From: Sphingopyxis sp. H053
GTDB taxonomy: Bacteria > Pseudomonadota > Alphaproteobacteria > Sphingomonadales > Sphingomonadaceae
Direction: 5' to 3'
DNA length: 64,000 nucleotides
Assembly (NCBI RefSeq): GCF_001468225.1
Contig: NZ_LNRU01000009.1
Location: 1 to 64,000, forward strand
In this document: positions 15,994-25,179 of the stretch, piece after piece
Layout of the letters: every line of letters starts with the position of its first letter
Position numbering within the stretch: the first letter of the stretch is position 1
Program-made: the position numbers and the translations under genes
The notes under the pieces: generated by a model
What the model was told of the DNA's origin: nothing
Database searches by the model: none
What the model saw: the letters and a program-made list of their open reading frames with translations, nothing else

Positions 15994-16706
15994 AGAATGT
16001 GAAGAACCGCGTGCTGCTTGCTGCCCTGCTCGCCGGATCGACCTTGATCGCGAGCGGAGTGACTGTTCCCGCCGCGGCGCAGATCGGCGGCATCGTTCAC
16101 GATCCGCGCAACTATGCGCAGAATATCCTGACCGCCGCGCGCACCCTCGAGCAGATCAACAATCAGATCTCCATGCTGCAAAACCAGGCGACGTCGCTGG
16201 CGAACGAGGCGCGCAATCTGACCAGCCTGCCCGTCTCGACGCTGAAGGAATTGCAAGGCCAGGTCGATCGCACCCGCCAATTGCTGAGTGAAGCGCAGCG
16301 CGTCGCTTATGACGTCGGCGATATCCAGACCGCTTTCGATGCCCGCTACAAGGGCGCAGCCTTGTCGGGGCCGCAGGCCGCGATGGTCGCCAACGCCGAG
16401 GCGCGTTGGAACGACAGCGTCGGCGCGTTCCAGGATGCGATGAAGGTGCAGGCCGGCGTCGTCACCAACATCGGCGGCACGCGCCAGTCGATCGGAACCC
16501 TCGTCTCGGCGAGCCAGTCGGCGACCGGCGCCTTGCAGGCGGCGCAGGCGGGCAACCAGATCCTCGCCGTCCAGTCGCAGCAGATCTCCGACCTCACCGC
16601 CGCTCTCGCCGCGCAGGGCCGGGCGCAGATGCTCGACGCGGCGCGCAGCGCCGCCGCCGAGGCCGAAGGCCGCGAGCGCTTCCGCCGCTTCCGCAAAGGC
16701 AATTGA
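15990..16706 (+). CDS. trbJ: TrbJ, VirB5-type minor pilus protein
   Basis: A 238-residue periplasmic protein. The signal peptide covers about residues 1-31 (VLLAALLAGSTLIASGVTVP, ending AAAQ), then the TrbJ pattern DPRNYAQNILTAARTLEQIN, followed by long helices rich in Gln and Ala (NQISMLQNQATSLANEARNL). VirB5 homologues cap the pilus tip and help contact the recipient cell. The start overlaps the trbE stop; the frame upstream to 15762 is a shadow of trbE. Confidence 0.9.
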   Translation: MKNVKNRVLLAALLAGSTLIASGVTVPAAAQIGGIVHDPRNYAQNILTAARTLEQINNQISMLQNQATSLANEARNLTSLPVSTLKELQGQVDRTRQLLSEAQRVAYDVGDIQTAFDARYKGAALSGPQAAMVANAEARWNDSVGAFQDAMKVQAGVVTNIGGTRQSIGTLVSASQSATGALQAAQAGNQILAVQSQQISDLTAALAAQGRAQMLDAARSAAAEAEGRERFRRFRKGN

Positions 16707-16707
16707 G

Positions 16708-16950
16708 ATGGGCCGGGCGGCGAAGATAGCGGCGGTCGCGGTGCTGGGCGGCCTGCTCATCACGCTGGCAATTCTGCATGCGTCATCGCCGCCTACGCCT
16801 CGTGCGCCCGCCCCCCCGATCTCCGCGGCGGGCGCACACCCGGCAGCCGCCGACGTGGCCGAGCGCTGCCGCACGGTCACGGTCGCCGATGCGGACTGTG
16901 AAGCGGCCTGGGACGCCAGGCGCCGCCATTTCTTTGGACAGAAGGACTAG
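16708..16950 (+). CDS. TrbK-alt-like putative entry exclusion protein
   Basis: An 80-residue protein with an N-terminal hydrophobic segment (AVAVLGGLLITLAILHA), a Pro/Ala-rich linker and the C-terminal motif RCRTVTVADADCEAAWDARR RHFF, which fits the TrbK-alt group found between trbJ and trbL. Two cysteines (about residues 54 and 63) may form a periplasmic disulfide. TrbK-type proteins block redundant transfer into cells that already hold the element; for this variant that role is inferred from position and motif. Confidence 0.75.
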   Translation: MGRAAKIAAVAVLGGLLITLAILHASSPPTPRAPAPPISAAGAHPAAADVAERCRTVTVADADCEAAWDARRRHFFGQKD

Positions 16951-16954
16951 CCCG

Positions 16955-18235
16955 ATGGAAGACACCGGCGTTATCGACCAGTTTCTGGCGGTCTTCTCGA
17001 CTTATATCGACAGCGGCTTCGGGCTGCTCGGGGGCGAAGTCGGCTTTCTCTCCTCGACCCTCATCGTCATCGACGTGACGATTGCCGCGCTGTTCTGGGC
17101 GTGGGGCACCGACGAGGACATCATCCAGCGGCTCGTCAAGAAGACGCTCTATATCGGCGTCTTCGCCTTCATCATCGGCAACTTCCAGGCGCTGGCCGTC
17201 ATCATGCTCGAAAGCTTCGCTGGCCTCGGCCTTAAGGCGAGCGGCGGCGCCATGGCGATCGGCGACTTCATGCGTCCCGGCGTCGTCGCCGCGACCGGCA
17301 TCGATGCGGCGCAGCCCCTGCTCGATGCGTCGGCGGACCTCGTCGGCCCGGTCGGTCTCTTCACCAACTTCGTGCAGATCATGATCCTGCTGATCGCCTG
17401 GGTGATCGTCGTCCTCGCCTTCTTCATTCTCGCGGTGCAGGTCTTCGTTACCATCTTGGAATTCAAGCTGGTGACGCTCGCGGGCTTCGTGTTGCTGCCG
17501 TTCGCCTTCTTCGGCCGCACCGCCTTCATGGCCGAACGCGTGCTTGGCCACATCATATCTTCGGGCATCAAGGTGCTCGTCCTCGCGGTGATCACCGGCA
17601 TCGGGGTGACCCTGTTCGACCGCTTCATGCAAGCCGGCCTCGGTCCGGAGCCTGACATCGAACAGGTCATGGCGATCGCGCTCGGCGCACTGACGCTGCT
17701 CGGCCTCGGCATCTTCGGTCCCTCGATCGCCAACGGGATCGTCGCCGGCGGTCCGCAACTCGGAGCAGGGGCCGCCGCCGGCACCGCAGTCGCCGCAGGC
17801 GCAACGCTTGCCGCCGGGGCGGCTGGCGCGACCCTGGCCACCGGCGCGGCTGCAGCGGCGGCGCGCGGCACAGCTGCTGCCGGTGCCCGCGGAGCGGGGA
17901 GCGCGTCGACAGCTTATGCGGCGGGCGCGGCCGGGAAGAGCGGAGCGAAGGCCATCGGCGGGGGACTTGCGAATGTGGCACGTACGGCAGCCAGCGGCGC
18001 AGCTTCACCTGTTCGCAGCATGGCCGAACGGGTTCGCGCGAATTTCGCGTCGGGCCGCGACGGTCCCACCGATAGCGCGGCGCCAGCGCAAGCTGCCAGC
18101 GCGCCTCCGGCCTGGGCGGCGGCGATGCGGCGGCGCCAGACCATGACGCATGGCGCGACCATCGGCGCGCAGACGCTCAAGAGCGGCGACAGCCACGGGG
18201 CCGGCTCGGCGCCGAACATCAGCGAAAAGGACTGA
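16955..18235 (+). CDS. trbL: TrbL, VirB6-type polytopic channel protein
   Basis: A 426-residue inner-membrane protein. The first 280 residues hold about six hydrophobic segments (for example LIVIDVTIAALFWAW, TLYIGVFAFIIGNFQALAV, IMILLIAWVIVVLAFFILAV, LVTLAGFVLLPFAFFGRTAF). The last third is an Ala/Gly/Thr-rich low-complexity tail, common in TrbL/VirB6. It contributes the inner-membrane part of the DNA channel. The ATG at 16955 follows the TrbK-alt stop by four bases; upstream codons of the frame are shadows. Confidence 0.9.
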   Translation: MEDTGVIDQFLAVFSTYIDSGFGLLGGEVGFLSSTLIVIDVTIAALFWAWGTDEDIIQRLVKKTLYIGVFAFIIGNFQALAVIMLESFAGLGLKASGGAMAIGDFMRPGVVAATGIDAAQPLLDASADLVGPVGLFTNFVQIMILLIAWVIVVLAFFILAVQVFVTILEFKLVTLAGFVLLPFAFFGRTAFMAERVLGHIISSGIKVLVLAVITGIGVTLFDRFMQAGLGPEPDIEQVMAIALGALTLLGLGIFGPSIANGIVAGGPQLGAGAAAGTAVAAGATLAAGAAGATLATGAAAAAARGTAAAGARGAGSASTAYAAGAAGKSGAKAIGGGLANVARTAASGAASPVRSMAERVRANFASGRDGPTDSAAPAQAASAPPAWAAAMRRRQTMTHGATIGAQTLKSGDSHGAGSAPNISEKD

Positions 18236-18239
18236 TCCC

Positions 18240-18923
18240 ATGTTCAAAAGACCCACCAATCATTATGGCCGCGCGCCCGAGCCGGTCACGCCCTACCAGC
18301 GCGCCGCGCAAGTGTGGGACGATCGGATCGGTTCTGCGCGGGTCCAGGCCAAGAACTGGCGGCTCGCCTTCTTCGGCGCGCTGATCATCTCCGGTGGTCT
18401 TGCCGGCGGCCTGGTCTGGCAGTCCGCCCGCGGGACGATCACGCCCTGGGTCGTCGAGGTCGACAAGCTGGGTGAAGCGCGCGCGGTCGCGCCGGCCGAC
18501 GGCGATTATCAACCGACCGATCCGCAGGTCGCGTTCCATCTCGCGCGCTTCATCGAACATGTTCGCAGCATTCCCGCCGATCCGGTCGTGCTGCGGGCCG
18601 ACTGGCTCAGCGCTTATGACTTTACCACCGCGACCGGAGCGCAGGCGCTCAATGACTATGCCCGCACCAACGATCCCTTTGCCGAGGTCGGCAAGGCCCA
18701 GGTCGCGGTCGATGTGTCGAGCGTCATTCGGGCTTCGAAAGACAGCTTCCGCATCGCCTGGAGCGAGCGCCGATATCAGGACGGCAGCCTAGTCGAGCGT
18801 TCGCGCTGGTCGGCGATCGTGACCGTCGCGATCCGGCCGCCACGCACGCCCGACGCGCTTCGCCGCAACCCGATCGGGCTGTTTGTCAATGCTATCAACT
18901 GGTCGAAGGAACTCAGCCAATGA
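18240..18923 (+). CDS. trbF: TrbF, VirB8-type scaffold protein
   Basis: A 227-residue bitopic protein: cytoplasmic N-terminus (FKRPTNHYGRAPEPVTPYQR), one membrane segment at about residues 41-60, then the periplasmic VirB8 fold with ITPWVVEVDKLGEA, FIEHVRSIPADPVVLRADWL and the conserved C-terminal RNPIGLFVNAINWSKEL. It nucleates assembly of the secretion channel. The ATG lies four bases after the trbL stop; the end overlaps the trbG start. Confidence 0.92.
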   Translation: MFKRPTNHYGRAPEPVTPYQRAAQVWDDRIGSARVQAKNWRLAFFGALIISGGLAGGLVWQSARGTITPWVVEVDKLGEARAVAPADGDYQPTDPQVAFHLARFIEHVRSIPADPVVLRADWLSAYDFTTATGAQALNDYARTNDPFAEVGKAQVAVDVSSVIRASKDSFRIAWSERRYQDGSLVERSRWSAIVTVAIRPPRTPDALRRNPIGLFVNAINWSKELSQ

Positions 18924-19774
18924 CGCGATATCCTCTGCTTCCGATCGCACTCGGAGCCATGCTGTCCCTCCTTGCGGCGCCCGCCGCGGCGAGCGAGGCC
19001 GCCGATCCCCGCCAGCGCGTCGGCCGCGCCAACGCCGAGGCGCGCGTGCAGCCCGACCGGCAAGGCTATCGGAACGCCATCCAGCAATATGCCTGGTCCG
19101 AAGGCGCGCTCTTTCAGGTCTATGCTGCGCCAGGGCAGGTCACCGATATCGTCCTTCAGGAAGGCGAACAGCTCGTCGGCCCGGGGCCGGTCGCCGCGGG
19201 CGACACGGTGCGCTGGATCATCGGCGATACGGTCAGCGGGACCGGGGCCCGGCGGCGCGTGCATATTCTGGCGAAACCCACCCGATCCGATATCGCCACG
19301 AATCTCATCATCAACACCGACCGGCGCACCTATCATGTCGAGCTGCGCGCGACCGCCGCGGCCTATATGGCATCGGTATCCTGGACCTATCCCGCCGATG
19401 AGCTGATCGCCTTGCAGCTTGCCGAGGCCGAGGCGGCGAGGGTGGCGCCCGTTGCCGGGGCGATCGATCTCGCCGCGCTCAACTTCCGCTACCGCATCGC
19501 AGGCGACAAGGCCGCGTGGCGGCCGGTGCGCGCCTTCGACGACTCGCGCCAGCTAATCATCGAATTCGGTGAGGATATCGCCACCGGCGATATGCCGCCA
19601 CTCTTCGTCATCGGCGGCAGCGGCGAGGCAGAGCTTGTCAACTACCGGGTGCAGGGCCGCTACATGATCGTCGACCGCCTTTTCGAGCGCGGCGAACTCC
19701 GCTTGGGCGCCGGAAAGCAGGCCCGCGTCGTTCGGATCAAGCGTGAAATGCCGCGCCGCCGGGGGCGGTCGTGA
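18920..19774 (+). CDS. trbG: TrbG, VirB9-type outer-membrane channel protein
   Basis: A 284-residue secreted protein with a signal peptide at about residues 1-24 (ending AAPAAASEA). TrbG/VirB9 features follow: LFQVYAAPGQVTDIVLQEGE, GDTVRWIIGDTVSG, VHILAKPTRSDIATNLIINT, DRRTYHVELRAT and the C-terminal PPLFVIGGSGEAELVNYRVQ. With TrbI it forms the outer-membrane core complex. It overlaps trbF by four bases and trbI by four bases. Confidence 0.92.
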   Translation: MTRYPLLPIALGAMLSLLAAPAAASEAADPRQRVGRANAEARVQPDRQGYRNAIQQYAWSEGALFQVYAAPGQVTDIVLQEGEQLVGPGPVAAGDTVRWIIGDTVSGTGARRRVHILAKPTRSDIATNLIINTDRRTYHVELRATAAAYMASVSWTYPADELIALQLAEAEAARVAPVAGAIDLAALNFRYRIAGDKAAWRPVRAFDDSRQLIIEFGEDIATGDMPPLFVIGGSGEAELVNYRVQGRYMIVDRLFERGELRLGAGKQARVVRIKREMPRRRGRS

Positions 19775-21003
19775 CCGGGCCGGCAAGCGAGGCGGTGGCG
19801 CCCGCCGACGTGCCGGAAGCGGGCGAGCGCACGGCGCCCGGCCCGGAGGTCGATCCTTTTCGGCTACGCGGCGACACGCCGCGGGTCATGCGGCTTTCGC
19901 GCAAGGCGCTCGCGATGATCGGCGCTGCCGGCGGCACCGCGATCGGCGGCGCTCTGCTCTGGGCGCTGCAACCCGTAGCCCCGAAGACCGCCGAGAATCT
20001 CTACACGGCCGATGGAGCGAATCGCGCCGAAGTCGTCACCGGTGCGCCCGCCGACTATGGCAAGGTGCCGAAGCTCGGACCGCCGCTACCCGGCGATCTC
20101 GGGCGACCGATCGTCTCGGCGCAGCAGAACGGCGAGACGATCCCGGTGCCGCCGATGGGAAATCCGCCCGCCGGCGGGCGCTCACCCGCCGACAAGGCGC
20201 GCGATCGGGCGCGGCTGGAGCGCGAGGCCGCCACGGCGAGCCGGATATTCCTTGGAGGAGGGACCTCGGGCGCGCCGGTGGCAGACGCGCAGCGTGGATC
20301 GATCGAACCGTCCGCCGCGACCATGTCGGCACCCGAAGGCGGCGCGCGGACTCCGGCGGCGGCGCGGCGCGCCTTTCTCGCGGGCGGCTCCGCCGAACCG
20401 TTCGAGAGTGCCGAGCGCCTTCATGCGCCTGCTTCGCCATACATCCTTCAGGCGGGAAGTCTCATTCCGGCCGCGCTGATCACTGGGATCAGGTCCGACC
20501 TTCCCGGACAGGTCACGGCGCAGGTGACCCAGAATGTCTACGATAGCCCGACGGGTCGCATTCTCCTCATTCCGCAGGGTGCCCGGCTGATCGGCGACTA
20601 TGACAGCGAAATATCCGTGGGGCAGGAGCGCGTCTTGCTGGCCTGGAACCGGTTGATCCTGCCCGGTGGCCGATCGATCCGGCTCGATCGTCAGCCCGGC
20701 GCCGATGCGCGGGGCATGGCGGGGATTGCCGATCGCACCGACCATCATTGGGGGTCGATGCTGCGCGCGGCGCTCGTCTCTTCGTTGCTCGGCGTCGGAG
20801 CCGAACTTGGCTCGGACGGGGATGATGCGCTCGTGCGGGCGCTTCGCGACGGGCCGCAGGATACGGTCAACCAGTCGGGACGGCGGCTCGTCGAGCGTCA
20901 GATGAACATCCCGCCAACCCTCACGATCCGCCCCGGCTTCGCTTTGCGGGTCCTTGTCACACGCGATCTGATACTCGAACCGCCGGCGGGTGCGGCCCCA
21001 TGA
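19771..21003 (+). CDS. trbI: TrbI, VirB10-type core complex protein
   Basis: A 410-residue protein starting at a GTG that overlaps the trbG stop. A short cytoplasmic part is followed by one membrane segment (about residues 47-66), a Pro/Ala/Gly-rich periplasmic linker, and the VirB10 beta-barrel domain: YILQAGSLIPAALITGIRSD, LPGQVTAQVTQNVYDSPTGR, LLIPQGARLIGDYDS and the C-terminal PPTLTIRPGFALRVLVTRDL. It bridges the inner and outer membranes of the secretion system. The DUF2274 gene overlaps its end by four bases. Confidence 0.92.
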   Translation: MTGPASEAVAPADVPEAGERTAPGPEVDPFRLRGDTPRVMRLSRKALAMIGAAGGTAIGGALLWALQPVAPKTAENLYTADGANRAEVVTGAPADYGKVPKLGPPLPGDLGRPIVSAQQNGETIPVPPMGNPPAGGRSPADKARDRARLEREAATASRIFLGGGTSGAPVADAQRGSIEPSAATMSAPEGGARTPAAARRAFLAGGSAEPFESAERLHAPASPYILQAGSLIPAALITGIRSDLPGQVTAQVTQNVYDSPTGRILLIPQGARLIGDYDSEISVGQERVLLAWNRLILPGGRSIRLDRQPGADARGMAGIADRTDHHWGSMLRAALVSSLLGVGAELGSDGDDALVRALRDGPQDTVNQSGRRLVERQMNIPPTLTIRPGFALRVLVTRDLILEPPAGAAP

Positions 21004-21221
21004 GCAAGCTGCGCCTAGGCCCCATCGCCGACGACAAGCCCGTGAAGCTGTCGATCGAATTGACGGGATCCCTCCATCGCGAATTGCTCGTCTATGCCGA
21101 GGTGCATGCGAAGGCTAATGGCCTCGCGGCGCCTATGGCGCCGGAAAAGATCGCGGTGCCGATGATCGAGCGCTTTATCGCGACCGATCGTGGATTTGCG
21201 ACGGAACGGCGGCGGCGCTGA
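21000..21221 (+). CDS. DUF2274 family protein at the end of the trb operon
   Basis: A 73-residue protein (KLRLGPIADDKPVKLSIELT, LHRELLVYAEVHA, ERFIATDRGF) matching DUF2274, which regularly terminates trb operons of this type. The pattern of a beta strand followed by two helices resembles ribbon-helix-helix folds, but DNA binding is not shown. It overlaps trbI by four bases. It is the last gene of the transfer module; the coding strand changes afterwards. Confidence 0.85.
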   Translation: MSKLRLGPIADDKPVKLSIELTGSLHRELLVYAEVHAKANGLAAPMAPEKIAVPMIERFIATDRGFATERRRR

Positions 21222-21577
21222 GTGTCTGCGGCGTCATCCTCACGTCGGTCAGGCGTGATCACCCATATGTGTTCGTTCAAACCGCTGGCGGCGGTGCGCC
21301 AAAAAAAAGACGCCCGCGCGATCGAAACCGTGCGGGCGTCAGATGAAGATCTCTGTTTCCTGAAAGGAAGAGCTCTTCTGGGTCGCACCGCGCGGATAGC
21401 GTCGCGAGCCGACCGATAATTGTACGGCAGCGCCAAAAGATACCCTGGAGCTCAAACCGTTGTCGGCTTTCGGTTAGTTTCAGTCAGAAACCCGGCGATC
21501 TCCGATCGGCCAAGACCAGCGATTCCCCTGAGTAGCGAACATTCCGGGGAGAGGGGGTCATTTCTTGCCCTATTTGC
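21222..21577. other. Gap between the transfer module and the catabolic genes
   Basis: About 356 bp with no convincing gene. It holds the minus-strand terminator at 21301-21340 and a weak dyad near 21530 (TTCCCC and GGGGA). This is a natural place to look for an element boundary, but no direct repeat, tRNA fragment or integrase was found. Confidence 0.4.
21301..21340 (-). terminator. Intrinsic terminator, minus strand
   Basis: A 12-bp stem GACGCCCGCGCG (21309-21320) pairs with CGTGCGGGCGTC (21329-21340) with one wobble pair and an ATCGAAAC loop. Read on the minus strand it is followed by eight T residues (21308-21301). It should end transcription arriving from the hydrolase gene 240 bp away, and may also shield the trb operon from antisense reading. 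Confidence 0.8.
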
Positions 21578-22623
21578 TCAAAGAATTCCTGTGTCCTTTA
21601 GCCAATCTTCCACGAGCGTCGGCCATCGCTCAACGGGATGACGCAGCGGGCGCATGGCGAAGGCGTGCCCTCCCTTGGCAAAGAGATGGACTTCCGCTGG
21701 AACACCTGCCTCGTCCAGCGCTCGCGCATAGACTATGCTATTGCAAATCGGATCGACGGGATCGTCCCAAGCCTGAAGAAGAAATGTTGGCGGGGTCATC
21801 TTGGTAACTTTGATACCAGGATCAAGCGAGCCCCCCGATCTGCACAGGTGGCCTGGGAACATTGCGATGGCAAAATCGGGCCGGCTGCTCACTTTGTCTA
21901 TTTCGTCGACCGGCTCATAAGCAGGTTCGAATATATTGCTGGTCTGCGCGACCAGATACCCTCCGGCTGAGAAGCCTATGACACCGATCTTGCGGGGGTT
22001 GATCTTGAGCTCGCTGGCGCGCGAGCGCACCAGGCGTATCGCACGCTGGGCGACCTGCAACGCAAGGAGGTGCTTGGGCGTCACTGCACAATGGCAGTCT
22101 TCATCATAATGGTGGCCGCTTTTGGGAACATGGTATTTGACGAGCACGCAAGTGGTGCCTCTTGAAGTCAGCCAGTCGCGAACTTCACTACCTTCCAGAT
22201 CGATCGCGAGCTTGGAGAATCCTCCGCCGGGAAAAACCAGCATCGCTGTGCCATTGCCTGGTTGTTGGGCGGGAAACACCGTGAGAGTGGGCACAGTGAC
22301 GTTGAAGGCGCCGGTAACCGGACGTCCGGCGAAGCGTTTCGGATTCGTTGCCGTTTCGCTATACTCTGGAGGAAGTTTGACATCCTCCATGTTCGGCGCC
22401 GCTCCAGGCCACGGTGGCGTCTGCTGATGGCCCGCTGGGGTTGCCACACGCCCTCCTCCCTGCCCTCAACGCTTGCCGTCTCGGGCATCTTTGTCGGGCC
22501 CTTAGCGTCAGGATCACGCGTCTCGGCCTCGCTGCAGCCAACAACGAAGCCTTGAAAGCACAAAAGGCCTGCTGGAATCACGCTTCGCTGCAATGAAATT
22601 CCGAACCGCCCCACATTCCGCAT
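21578..22623 (-). pseudogene. Lipoprotein alpha/beta hydrolase, split by an apparent 2-bp insertion
   Basis: The frame from the ATG at 22623 (AGGAAG ribosome site just upstream) encodes a lipoprotein signal: MRNVGRFGISLQRSVIPAGL then CFQGFVVGC with the lipobox Cys. Without a frameshift it leads nowhere. The following frame, open from 22447 (a GTG), encodes an esterase-like alpha/beta hydrolase: oxyanion motif LVFPGGGF, nucleophile GFSAGGY, acid DDPVDP and the catalytic His in KGGHAFAM. Removing one GT of the GTGT at 22446-22449 fuses the two as one 347-residue lipoprotein. As read, only a cytoplasmic form could be made from the GTG. Substrate unknown. Confidence 0.7.
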
Positions 22624-23273
22624 TTTCCTGCTTCCTCACCTCGGATCGCCACCGGAAAAATTTCTCCTGACGACATCCAACCCTTAATTGACCGGGTGAC
22701 CAAAGGATGATTTCTCGGGCTAGCGTCCAATTTTTTTAGGGACATGCCGTGGGTCGGCGATCAATCTCGCTAAACACGCGCCGCGCCTTTGAAGCCGCAG
22801 CGCGGTTGTCTGAACAACCTGAATAGTTCGATCGGGCAAGCACTGCTCGCGTCTCAGGCAGGGTGCGATACTTTCGTCATCGGGTTGCGCAATGTGGTTG
22901 GGGGCAAAGCATTGATCCGGAGCATGTTCGGCTCGCTCTTGACGGCGGTACTGTTGCTCGCGCTGAGACCGGGCGCGTCCGCAGAGTTAGTTTTCGAGCC
23001 GCTTCCGCCCAGCCCGGAACTAAGCGACCGTCGGCAAAGTGCCTATGCCGGGTCCTCCAGCGAAAATCGTACCTGATAGAACAGGTTGGTCCCATTGCCC
23101 GTCCGTACGGACGTTGCTGGGCTAAACGGCAGGCCGAGCTTCTTTATGTTTCCCTACTCATGGGGGAGTATTAAAGCTGGATTGGCCGCATCGTGGGTCA
23201 GCTGACATGGGTCGATGGAGGGAGCGTCGTCGGTCGTCGTTTCGGGCCCTTGGCCGAAGCAGGAGTTTGGCAA
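22624..23273. other. Non-coding stretch between the divergent hydrolase and mlaA genes
   Basis: About 650 bp with no convincing gene. A 50-codon frame at 22924-23076 encodes a signal-like start (MFGSLLTAVLLLALRPGASA) but has no clear ribosome site and ends soon after, so it is not called. AATTTTTTTAGG at about 22730 is the most AT-rich spot. Promoters for the hydrolase (minus) and for mlaA (plus) should lie here. Confidence 0.4.
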
Positions 23274-23324
23274 ATGGAATTAATGTTCGCCCCTCTCATG
23301 GTGGCGGGATCGCGCGCGCGATGA
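23274..23324 (+). CDS. Possible 16-residue leader peptide coupled to the mlaA start
   Basis: An ATG at 23274 lies 8 bases after AGGAG and opens a short frame, MELMFAPLMVAGSRAR, whose TGA overlaps the chosen mlaA ATG (ATGA at 23321-23324). The mlaA ATG itself has no ribosome site. This arrangement would allow translational coupling. It may equally be chance or mark a lost N-terminus of mlaA. Confidence 0.35.
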   Translation: MELMFAPLMVAGSRAR

Positions 23325-24355
23325 GCCCTGCAACCGTCGCCGCGCTTCTGTTTCTGTCCGGGGTAGCGCCGCCTCCGACCGACCTCGCATCCGAAAGCCA
23401 GACTGAGACCGAGTTGCAGCGGGTAGATGATCCCTCGGCCCCACCCGAGCCGCCGATCGTTGTGCCAGCACTCGGCAACACCCCGCATCCCTCTTTAGCC
23501 GCGCCAGCAACCTCCGACGACGAGACTATGGCCGAAATGCCCTCGGCGCCCCATGATATTGTGGTGACGGCCCGTGGCGATGCGCCGCCGGGAGATCCGC
23601 TTCAAGCGGTCAATATTGCCTCTTATCGGGCGGTCCAGTCGATCGATGCGGCGCTCGTGGCCCCAGTCGCGATGGGCTATCAAGGTATCGTACCCGAACC
23701 TGTTCGCGACGGGCTGGGCAATGCACTGCGTAACCTCAGCGAACCCGTCAATTTTCTGAACTTCCTGTTACAGTTCAAGATCGGCAAGGCTGCCGAGACG
23801 CTCGGCCGTTTCGCCGTAAACACGACATTTGGTGTCGGCGGCCTTTTCGATGTCGCGAAGACAATGCCTTTCAATCTGCCTTACCGACGCAACGGCTTTG
23901 CCAATACATTGGGTTTCTACGGCGTCGAGCCCGGTCCCTATTTCTATCTTCCGCTTATCGGGTCGACGACATTGCGCGATCTGGCGGGCAACAGCATTGA
24001 CTTGCTCGTCGTGCCGACCGCGGTCGGCGCGCCTTTCGACCGCACGGCATATGCCGTTCCGACAACTGTGGTCAGGCAACTCAATGACCGCATCGAGGGC
24101 GACGCTCAAATCCAGCGCTTGCAACAGGAAAGCCTTGATCCCTATGTCGAGACACGGACCCTCTATCTGGAACTGCGCAAACGCGAAATCGACGCATTGA
24201 AAGTTAGGCGCAGCGACCGCAATGGCGAGGCTGGACCTCAAACAGAAATCACGGTCAGCCAGACCGGGCCCTTGTCCGATCCAGAAGGTCTCATCTCCGT
24301 CGGCCCCCTTGAACTCGAGACGCCGACCTCGGACGGTTTGCCACCGCGACCTTAA
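23321..24355 (+). CDS. mlaA: MlaA/VacJ-like phospholipid transport protein
   Basis: A 344-residue protein. Residues about 85-270 match the MlaA family: DPLQAVNIASYRAVQSID, PEPVRDGLGNALRNLSEPVN, ETLGRFAVNTTFGVGGLFDV and GFYGVEPGPYFYLPLIGSTT. MlaA removes phospholipid from the outer leaflet of the outer membrane and passes it to the Mla system. Unusually, no lipobox Cys is visible near the N-terminus, which is Pro-rich (about residues 16-75). The ATG at 23321 is chosen from its hydrophobic start; a further in-frame ATG at 23207 is possible. The ABC part of an Mla-type system lies 24 kb away at 48.5-51.9 kb. Confidence 0.85.
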   Translation: MSPATVAALLFLSGVAPPPTDLASESQTETELQRVDDPSAPPEPPIVVPALGNTPHPSLAAPATSDDETMAEMPSAPHDIVVTARGDAPPGDPLQAVNIASYRAVQSIDAALVAPVAMGYQGIVPEPVRDGLGNALRNLSEPVNFLNFLLQFKIGKAAETLGRFAVNTTFGVGGLFDVAKTMPFNLPYRRNGFANTLGFYGVEPGPYFYLPLIGSTTLRDLAGNSIDLLVVPTAVGAPFDRTAYAVPTTVVRQLNDRIEGDAQIQRLQQESLDPYVETRTLYLELRKREIDALKVRRSDRNGEAGPQTEITVSQTGPLSDPEGLISVGPLELETPTSDGLPPRP

Positions 24356-25179
24356 CGCCAATGATGCACATTTGGCGGGCGCGCAGAGAAGCCAAAGCGC
24401 TTCGAAATTTTGCTCGCACGGAACTCAAGCCGTCAACTGCAATCGCCGCGGTGAATCTCAATAAGCTTCCTCGCTGAAGTTTGGTCTTCCGGTTTCGGAC
24501 GTGTCGAGACAAATGCCCACAACCGCTATCGGTTCGGCCATCGCGGATGAGTTTTTCGATCATGAACGCGTGCCTCGCGCTGTCTCCGACTGGCGTTCCC
24601 GAACTCGCCGATGGTCCCATGTCAAATGCTCGTCGCTTTGCGTGGGAACCGCTGGGCCTTCGCGTGGCAAGATGCGCCGCGCGTCAGATGGGTGTTTTGC
24701 TCGCCGAATGGCTCAATTACCGCGCAAACCAGGCTGCCAGATTGGGATCTGGATATCTCTTTTCTGTTCAAAAATTATAGGTTCGCAAGCAAGCTTGGGA
24801 ATATCGTGATCGATGCGGCGGCCAAGAGTGTCATGCTGCACTCGGCAATCAGGGGCCACAAACCGCCGCGATGATCGTGCCGCCTCCGAACGCTGCCGGA
24901 TTGATCGCGAGCTCGCGGTGCCGGAGACCAGCGTGCTTCCTACAAGTGCCCGTGGGCAACGGTCAGCGCGCCGTTCGCGTCGGTCGCATGCGACATCGCA
25001 AGCACAGGCCGCGAAATTCGGAGATCCTTGAGATGGCTCCAGATGACTTGCCTCTTTCCGTCGCAGATGCCCCCGTTTGGTGCCTTGGGCCTGGCGCATG
25101 GAAACCGGCGTCGGAGAAGGTTCCCCCGTCTCTCCGACGCCGCGATTTCTATGCGAGTTAGATTGGAACCGCTAAATCG
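24356..25179. other. Long stretch without a recognised gene
   Basis: About 824 bp between the convergent ends of mlaA and the TonB receptor. Several 60-100 codon frames exist on both strands but none has a ribosome site plus a recognisable pattern, and they change frame every few tens of codons. This suggests decayed DNA rather than a gene. No terminal repeats of an insertion sequence were seen. Confidence 0.4.

Noticed and set aside
21222..21577. Attachment site or tRNA at the element edge
   Set aside because: No tRNA-like cloverleaf, direct repeat or integrase could be identified in the window.
22924..23076. 50-codon frame with a signal-like start
   Set aside because: No ribosome site and no conserved pattern; possibly gene debris.
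24481..25161. Several frames in the gap before the TonB receptor
   Set aside because: They shift frame repeatedly and match no family recognisably; a transposase remnant was considered but no catalytic motif or terminal repeat was found.
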